A DNA stretch of 64,000 nt. It comes from Palaemon carinicauda. Its lineage: Eukaryota; Arthropoda; Malacostraca; Decapoda; Palaemonidae. Both the position numbers and the translations under genes were made by a program. Under the pieces are notes generated by a model. The model saw nothing but the letters and a program-made list of their open reading frames with translations, was not told the DNA's origin and made no database searches. This document shows positions 57,840 to 64,000 of this stretch, piece by piece. Position 1 is the first letter of the stretch; each line of letters begins with the position of its first letter. Location of the stretch: NCBI RefSeq assembly GCF_036898095.1, contig NC_090750.1, positions 88,643,566-88,707,565 of the forward strand. The letters are read 5' to 3'.

Positions 57840-60800
57840 TATACAGTTACACAAAATGATAGATTCTTGATGATTTACACATGTCAAATAAATACTTTAA
57901 AAATCAGTGAAAATTTAATGTTTCACTTACTGAACTGGACCACACTATTGTTGCTGTGATAATATTGTGCTCATCTTGTGAATTGACAAACTTGAACAAT
58001 AAACCTGAAGATATTTTTTAATCCTAAAAGGTAAAGATTCTTGTTTAAAAATCATTGAGAAAGATAATACTGTATAACCACTAACAGTTCAAAAAAAAAA
58101 AATGCCATAGAAAAAGACAGAAAAACACTTTAAAAGTCAACTGATGCAGCAGACTATATATGTACAGTACCCTGCACTGTATATGAATGTACAGCAGACA
58201 CTTTATTACTGTAAAACCTTTATATATCCCTTTCATTCTTTATACCACCTATACTATAAATAACCCAAAAATTTTAGGGCTCCTAAACTTTCACTAAAAG
58301 AACTACAATGTATTATGTACAGTAAAGTATACAATTTCAAATGTCTTATAATCCGAGCCAGATTATTTTATTCCATAGCTCCCTGCCATTATCTTCCTAG
58401 TTTCCTATTGGCTCTCCCAACCAACTGACCTATTTCAGGAAAATTAAATTCAAACTCTCCCTAGTATTAGCTACTTTGTGTCCATGTATTTTTCAACATC
58501 ACACCACTGCAGGTGGTTAGTAAGGTTCTTTGAAGTATAATTTCAAAGTTCAAAACCCAGTATCATTGAGTGTTATATTTGATAGGAACAACAGTGTTTG
58601 TTGTTATAAGTGTCCCGATGATTACTGTAGTGTTATGTCCTGTACTGTGCCGTAGCCTTACTGCGTCCAGTATGTAATATACGTGTGCACATGTACTGTA
58701 CACTTAATGAAATGTCTTCATTCAATTATAAAATACTTATTCTGTTATAGAAATTAAGTAAAAACAATACTTGGCAGTACTTAGTGTGTTAATCAAATGC
58801 GCTTAGGGAATGGGCAGGGAGTTGGTGGGGTTGGAAGTTATCCCACCTTAGGACAGCAAGTATTCGCGGATTCTTGTTCTTCGCGCCTGTCTCTATTACC
58901 TATTCACCATGAAGAGCGAGGGCTGACTGTAAGTCAGAGTATACTGGAATACTGTACATCGTAACTTGAACTAACCTAAAAGCAACAGTTCCAAACTTCC
59001 AGAATATCAAATTAACCCAAAAACATGAACCAGCACATAAAGAAAATACAGTAAACAGTATACTGTACTGTATTTGTAAACTTGTTACTATACATGATTT
59101 AATCATAAAAATAATGTTATGAATAAAGGCAAAGCTTGAAGCTGATAACCCATATGACTAATATGATCACAATTTTAATCTTCTGAGGATCCCATGACGC
59201 ACTTCGGCGTCATCCTTTCATGTAACCATAAATTACGTCAACGAAGGTATTACAGTACTGTACAATATTCCAATGCTGTACATCATCCTGGGGTTATAGA
59301 AAACAAGTACCTATATCAATATCTTAACCTAGCATAGGAAGCCAGGTCATATTGAATGGGGCGGCACACCTGGATACAACATTAAACTGTTACTGGTTCC
59401 TTGATATTTTTAGCCTTTGAGCTTTGAGGTTTCCAGATTGCAACTGTGGAAAAATGTTATACCAATGTATGTAAATACCTCAGTGTATTCCTTGAACAGC
59501 AACAATGGATATTTCTGAAATCCAATGGAGGTTATATAACGAGCTAAAAACACTTCATCGAATGTAGGTATTATCGAATATGCAGTAATCAAATAACAGT
59601 ACAGTACAGTATAAACTTTTGATTATTGTTTCATGATGTTTTGTTTTCACTTGTCATTACCCTGTAAAAATAGCCAGTGTTTTGTAGAATGCTGGCCACA
59701 AAGGCAAAGGAGGGTAGACCCTGAAATTACTACAGTATAGCTAAGCTAAAGATTAAAAGAGACTGGGGCATTTAATGATTGATTAAAAAACATATTACAT
59801 AAGGGAAAAAGTCATAATTAATGGAAACAAATCATGCATACGCAACTATAGTTTAGTCCAACAAAACTCAACAGCCAAAAGACAAATGAAAGAAAAAATA
59901 TATCTGACCACAAACAGTATTTACAAATCCTTCAACTGTCAAAGATAAACATCTCTCTTTTAAATAACTTAGGAAAAACTATGGTGCTTTCATTTTCACT
60001 CCAAATTAGATTTCAATATCAGAAGTAATTGGATGTTGGGCATTTTGTATTTTATATCATAAGGAATATGAAGGCAAGAGAATACTGTATGAGATTACAT
60101 ATACAACACACAATAAAAATGTTAAGGGTTGCACTGTATTCCAATTTCATTATTGTTGTTTTGTAGGTGGCAATCCTTGGTAGCAGATATGCTGTTCACA
60201 AGCACCTCTAGGAGCTTTTTGGTTTTCTGTTGTGCAATAAGTATCTATTGTTTTCAACCAATTCAATCTTCGTTATTCCTAAAGCTTAAATACTGTACCC
60301 GCTGTTTTGTGACTCATCTTAATATTCATAACCAAGTTCTTCAGTGTTAACAATGCCGTACTCATCTTGTGTGTAATAAATGCCTATCGGGAACGTAATC
60401 ACTCTAAAATTCTGTGAAATAAGTGACTATGGCGAATGTAATCATTCTAAATTCTAAAGCTTTTATGAATAAAATCTAAACCTCAGACTACTCGGTATCC
60501 TAAAGGGAGTACTCTCGTGAACTGATGAATATAGAAGCTGTCCTTCAAACCTCCCATACTTAAGGCAAGAAAGATTTTTCCCTTTACAGTGTTAAAGGGA
60601 AGACAGGGCTGCCCCTTGTCAGATGTGCAAGGTGTTTTAACTTAAATCGGGTGGTGGTAGCAATGAGGAAATTTAGGACAAAGCTGTCAGGTATCACCTG
60701 ATGCTCAAGCTTAGGGAATTTAAAGACATCCCTTATATTTTACTTCAATGACTCGCAGTGCTCTAGAGCAGGTTAGGTGGGAGGTACATGTCTGGTCAGC

Positions 60801-60980
60801 TAAGACCTGGCACCCCAACTTATAACTGGTAAATTTATACATATGTACAATAAGCTTAACGATGAAAATACACGTTCCTGGTGTATTTATAAGCAATCAG
60901 GACTTCGGAAAATGATATTTGGGGGAAACTCATACTTTACAGTCACAAAAGGGTTAGAGTCATAAGACATTACATCGGAA
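57840..60980. other. No gene recognised
   Basis: AT-rich, with frequent TACAGTA/TACTGTA words and one mariner-like terminal repeat (58855-58929). The missing first exon of TECR could lie here or beyond the window; I found no convincing ATG followed by a donor. Confidence 0.45.
58855..58929. repeat. Solitary mariner-like terminal repeat
   Basis: ATTCGCGGATTCTTGTTCTTCG ... GAGCGAGGGCTGACTG followed by TA resembles the right end of the 49604-51332 element (GCGAGGGTTCACTG). No partner end was found nearby. Confidence 0.4.
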
Positions 60981-61380
60981 AAATGAAAAATTTTAAGTAA
61001 TTTTTATTTTTCCTAACATACTTACCGAAGAATTACCTCTTTGGAGGGTCCTTGACCTCTCTCTCAAATTCGACCAAGATTTCCCGCGCTACCCCCCCTA
61101 TCTCGCTCCCGATAGTTACTACCCCCGCCGCCAGGATAATTCCTTCGGCCCGGATTAGAGCAGGTCACTGCTTTTCCCGGGTCAGGACCTCATTAAGTTC
61201 TCCGTAAAGCCCGACTTGGCAATGGAAGAATGGCACTCGGGGACGGAAGGGAGGGCCATTACTTCAGAGGTAATTCTTCGGTAAGTATGTTAGGAAAAAT
61301 AAAAATTACTTAAAATTTTTCATTTGTTCCGACACGAATACTTTACCTCGAATTACCTCTTTGGAGACTTACACTTTAGG
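60981..61380 (-). repeat. Element C 3' terminal repeat and internal complementary region
   Basis: A 60-bp perfect stem (60981-61040 / 61266-61325) with CTAACATACTTACCGAAG at its inner end. ATTACCTCTTTGGAG occurs at 61032-61046 and again, in the same orientation, at 61362-61376, giving the two-part layout seen in A and B. Confidence 0.85.
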
Positions 61381-61587
61381 AGGCGGGAGAGCCATTCTGC
61401 CACTTGGTTAGGCACATGGTGCCCGGAGGGCTACGTAATGCGGGGGTACAGAGAGCGGTTAGGGGGTAGCCGTGGAAAACTTACGCTTATAATTTAATTC
61501 TTACCTCTTGACATGTTCTCTACTGACTTCTCCTGAAGAAGTAGGGATGAGTCTATTCACTTGTTGGGGACGTCTTCCAGCCTGCCA

Positions 61588-63260
61588 CTACACAGCTTGG
61601 AGGGCGGCGATGACTGTCCCAATGGAGAATCCATCCAAAGACTTTCTTGAGTAGTCTTTGAGGTAGTGGGCCGTGAAGGTCGACTGGTGTGACCAAGTGC
61701 CGGCCTGCAGGATCTGGCCCACTGCCATATTTCTCTCAAAGGCCAAGGACGTGCTCAGGCCCCTGATGTCATGGGGACGGGGAGTGCCTGGTACCGCCAC
61801 CTTGTCTTCTTCATAAGCCCTAGTGATGACTTGTCTCAGCCAGAAGGAAATAGTGTTCTTGGACACTTGCTTCTTATTAACGCCTGGAGAGACGAAGAGG
61901 TTCTTGGCACCTGGACGGAGATGGGCCGTCCTTTCCAGGTACTTCCTGATCGTCCTGACCGGGCATAACTTCAGGTCGTCCGTATTACCTGTCTTGGGAA
62001 TGGCCGGAACAGAGAAACCTTCGAACCTCGGGTCCCAGACTGCTGGGTTCTGAGTTTTAGCTACAAAGGAGGGTACGAACTTGAAAGATATCTCCTTCCA
62101 CCCATTGGAGTGTGCCACGTCGTAGAAGAGACCGTGGATCTCACCTACCCTCTTAGCCGAAGCTAAGGCTAGCAAGAAGACTGTCTTGAGGGTGAGATCT
62201 TTGTCCCCGATATCTCTGAGCGGTTCAAAGGGAGGAAGAGACAACATTTTCAGGACCTTGGCCAGGTCCCATCTAGGCACTCTCCTGGCTTGGGGAGGAC
62301 AGGATTGTTCGAAACTCCTAATCAGCATCCCTATATGTCTTGATGTCCCTAGGTCGATGCCTTTCAGGAGAAAGACTTGGCCTAAGGCTGCTCGCACTCC
62401 TTTAATAGCTGGGATTGACATTCCTATTTTATCCCTAAGATACACTAGAAAATCAGCTATGTCAGGGACCGAGGCTTCGAGAGGTCTTATTTGTTTTGTC
62501 GCGCACCATTTCGTAAAGGCGGCCCACTTCGCCTGATAGACTACGGTAGAGGATTTTCTTAGATATAGGGACATCCTCTTAGCTGTGGGGGAGGAGAACC
62601 CCTCCTTCCTCAGGAGTCGCTGGATAGTCTCCAGGCGTGAAGGCGAAGAGAGAGAGGGTTGTCGTGGAACCTGAGGAAGTGCGGTTGACTTAGTAGATCT
62701 GACCTGGGGGGCAGAGGCCATGGCGGATGGCTTGCCAGGTCTTTCAGATCCGCGAACCACTCTCTCTCCGGCCACCAGGGCGCTACCAAAGTCATCTTTA
62801 GGTTTTGGGCGGTTCTTACTCTGTTGAGCACTTGTCTTAGCAGCGAGAAGGGGGGAAAGGCATAAACGTCCAGGTTGTCCCACCTGTGCTGGAAGGCGTC
62901 TTCTAGGGCTGCTCCTTCGTCTGGTACCGGGGAGCAATAAACCGGTAACTTGGCGTTGAGCTTTGTTGCAAATAGGTCTATCACCGGGGAGCCCCATCGT
63001 TGAAGGATGAGTCTGGCTACCGCTGGTTGTAGGGACCATTCCGTCCCTACTATCTGACCTACCCTGCTGAGGCCGTCGGCTAGCACGTTCTTTTTCCCGG
63101 GGATGAACCTTGCAAGCAGTGTTACCTGGTGTTCGTCCGCCCAGTGCAAGATGTCTACAGTGAGGTCGCACAGTTCCTTCGACTTCATGCCCCCTTGCTT
63201 TTTGATGTAGGCTACCACCGTGGCGTTGTCGCACATTAGGGCCACGGTGTTTCCTTTCAA
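61588..63260 (-). CDS. DIRS C tyrosine recombinase, in a long fused frame
   Basis: The recombinase occupies about the last 340 residues of a 792-codon frame (61588-63966). It shows VPDIADFLVYLRDK and AIKGVRAAL in the core-binding half and the full catalytic set: Arg in ASAKRVGEIHG, His/Arg in HDIRGLSTS, Tyr in FTAHYLKDYS. No stop in the domain. The true start is unclear: the upstream part of this frame, about 62.6-63.4 kb, is only a shadow of the RNase H/methyltransferase-like ORF in another frame. Confidence 0.83.
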
Positions 63261-63410
63261 CCGACTTGCAAAGTGCAGACATGCTTTTTGTACTGCTTTT
63301 AGCTCTAGGACGTTGATGTGGTGATGCTTTTCGGTCTCTGACCAGGTCCCGCTTGCTGTTTCTTCCCTCAGGTGGGCTCCCCACCCTAGGCTGGAGGCGT
63401 CCGTGAACAG
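62610..63410 (-). CDS. DIRS C RNase H and methyltransferase-like region
   Basis: Reads (from about 63410) LLFTDASSLGWGAHL, then LMCDNATVVAYIKKQGG (catalytic Asp residues of RNase H), FIPGKKNVLADGLSR, WGSPVIDLFATKLN and WDNLDVYAFPPFSLL, ending at a stop near 62610. It overlaps the recombinase ORF in another frame. It is separated from the RT domain by a single-base frame change at about 63408-63412. Confidence 0.82.
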   Translation of the reverse strand: MFTDASSLGWGAHLREETASGTWSETEKHHHINVLELKAVQKACLHFASRLKGNTVALMCDNATVVAYIKKQGGMKSKELCDLTVDILHWADEHQVTLLARFIPGKKNVLADGLSRVGQIVGTEWSLQPAVARLILQRWGSPVIDLFATKLNAKLPVYCSPVPDEGAALEDAFQHRWDNLDVYAFPPFSLLRQVLNRVRTAQNLKMTLVAPWWPEREWFADLKDLASHPPWPLPPRSDLLSQPHFLRFHDNPLSLRLHAWRLSSDS

Positions 63411-63966
63411 GAGAAAACTCGGGAGGACAGGACCCGAGGGGCATCCCCTTGAGGGAGTTCGACCGGCATCTCCACCATTTCAAGGCTGTTTCCGTGTGCG
63501 GAAGGACTGGGATCGATATTTTCTGAGAGCCTGTCTGGGACCATAGAGCCTTGAGGTTCCATTGTACGGGTCTGAGTCGTAACTTCCCTTGGGGAACTAG
63601 CTTCTCTAATGAGACCAGGTGGCCTATCAGCCTCTGCCAGTCTTTCGCTTTCCTGGGAAGCCCCGACAGGAACGGCTGAATGATCTTGACGAGGTTCTGT
63701 ATCCTGTCCTCCGAGGGGAAGGCCTTCCCCTGCACGGTGTCCAACGTCATCCCCAAGTACCCCATTTTGTTGGACGGCGTTAGGTTTGATTTTTCCAGGT
63801 TGATGATGACTCCCAGACTCCTGCAGAACCGGAGGAGGTCCCTTCCTTGTTCTTCCAAGAGGGCCTTTGAACTGGAAAGGAGCAACCAGTCGTCCAGGTA
63901 CCTGATGAGTCGGATACCTCGTTCGTGAGCCCATACTGAGACTGTCGCGAAGACCCTCGTGAACAC
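63395..63966 (-). pseudogene. DIRS C reverse transcriptase, partial, frameshifted from RNase H
   Basis: Reads RLIRYLDDWLLLSSS (catalytic YLDD), NLEKSNLTPSNKMGYLGM and ALKWWRCRSNSLKGMPLGS, the usual back half of a DIRS RT. Just after that, at a short T run on the coding strand (about 63408-63412), the frame shifts so that RNase H is out of frame, while this frame runs on into the recombinase by chance. The front half of RT would lie near or past the window end. Confidence 0.78.
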
Positions 63967-64000
63967 TTGAGGGGCCGTCGACAGTCCGAAGCAGAGGGTC

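Larger units (their letters stand above)
60981..64000 (-). mobile_element. DIRS-like retrotransposon C, 3' part (continues beyond window)
   Basis: Ends at 60981 with a DIRS terminus: 60981-61040 and 61266-61325 form a perfect 60-bp inverted pair around a GC-rich loop, followed by the second half of an internal complementary region (61340-61380). Recombinase, methyltransferase-like, RNase H and RT follow in minus-strand order. Gag and the other end lie outside. Its terminal sequence and proteins differ from A and B. Confidence 0.88.

Noticed and set aside
57921..57965. Possible first TECR exon with donor CA|GTAAGTG
   Set aside because: A donor-like site exists on the gene strand, but no ATG in the needed phase precedes it.
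63386..63934. 182-codon frame overlapping DIRS C RT
   Set aside because: Shadow of the RT frame, which shows YLDDWLLL and LGM motifs; this one shows none.

Overview
Eukaryotic nuclear DNA, most likely from a decapod crustacean and probably a caridean shrimp of the Palaemon/Macrobrachium type. Evidence: one split host gene with GT-AG introns whose protein resembles arthropod TECR, very long (GA)n, (AT)n and (AAT)n tracts, a tRNA-headed SINE and an AAT-tailed dispersed repeat that I associate with shrimp genomes, and several DIRS-like tyrosine-recombinase retrotransposons, a group known to be common in decapods. The species is inferred, not shown. There are no bacterial genes, operons or CRISPR arrays. 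One assembly gap of 500 N lies at 3894-4393.

Region 1 (1-15.8 kb) is gene-free repeat country: AAT-tailed repeats, two compound minisatellites made of spacer units alternating with long GA/CT runs, LINE 3' fragments, SINE copies (one split by a LINE fragment), a small inverted-repeat element, and a 2.8-kb satellite of 40-bp units (10.5-13.3 kb) with an internal 866-bp higher-order duplication.

Region 2 (about 16-33.4 kb) is a three-layer nest, all on the minus strand. An old, decayed DIRS-like element (D; RT, RNase H, methyltransferase-like and recombinase traces at 16.6-18.9 kb, possible gag at 31-32.6 kb) is split by a second DIRS element (A; 19015-30967). A's gag is split in turn by a young Ty3/gypsy LTR retrotransposon (23414-28840; 485-bp LTRs, CTTAG target duplication, open 1346-codon gag-pol).

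Region 3 (34.8-56 kb) holds the only host gene recognised: TECR (very-long-chain trans-2,3-enoyl-CoA reductase), minus strand, with five coding exons at 55928-55987, 53923-54028, 52658-52865, 39755-39971 and 34862-35179. Together they give about 302 residues; only the first one or few codons are missing. Its introns carry a broken LINE (40.03-42.35 kb), a degraded DIRS element (B; 42698-49360), a further DIRS-like RT remnant (about 38.0-38.7 kb), a pogo/mariner-like element (49604-51332) and a piggyBac-like MITE (52194-52495). The most unusual feature is a 26-bp tandem array (55209-55945) starting at the exon end and repeating the exon-intron boundary of TECR about 28 times, so that many units carry a near-consensus 5' splice site.

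Region 4 (56-64 kb) is AT-rich non-coding DNA, a 94-bp (GA)n run, and at 60981 the end of a third DIRS element (C) that runs off the window.

All coordinates, splice sites and repeat matches were read by eye; no alignment or database search was run.
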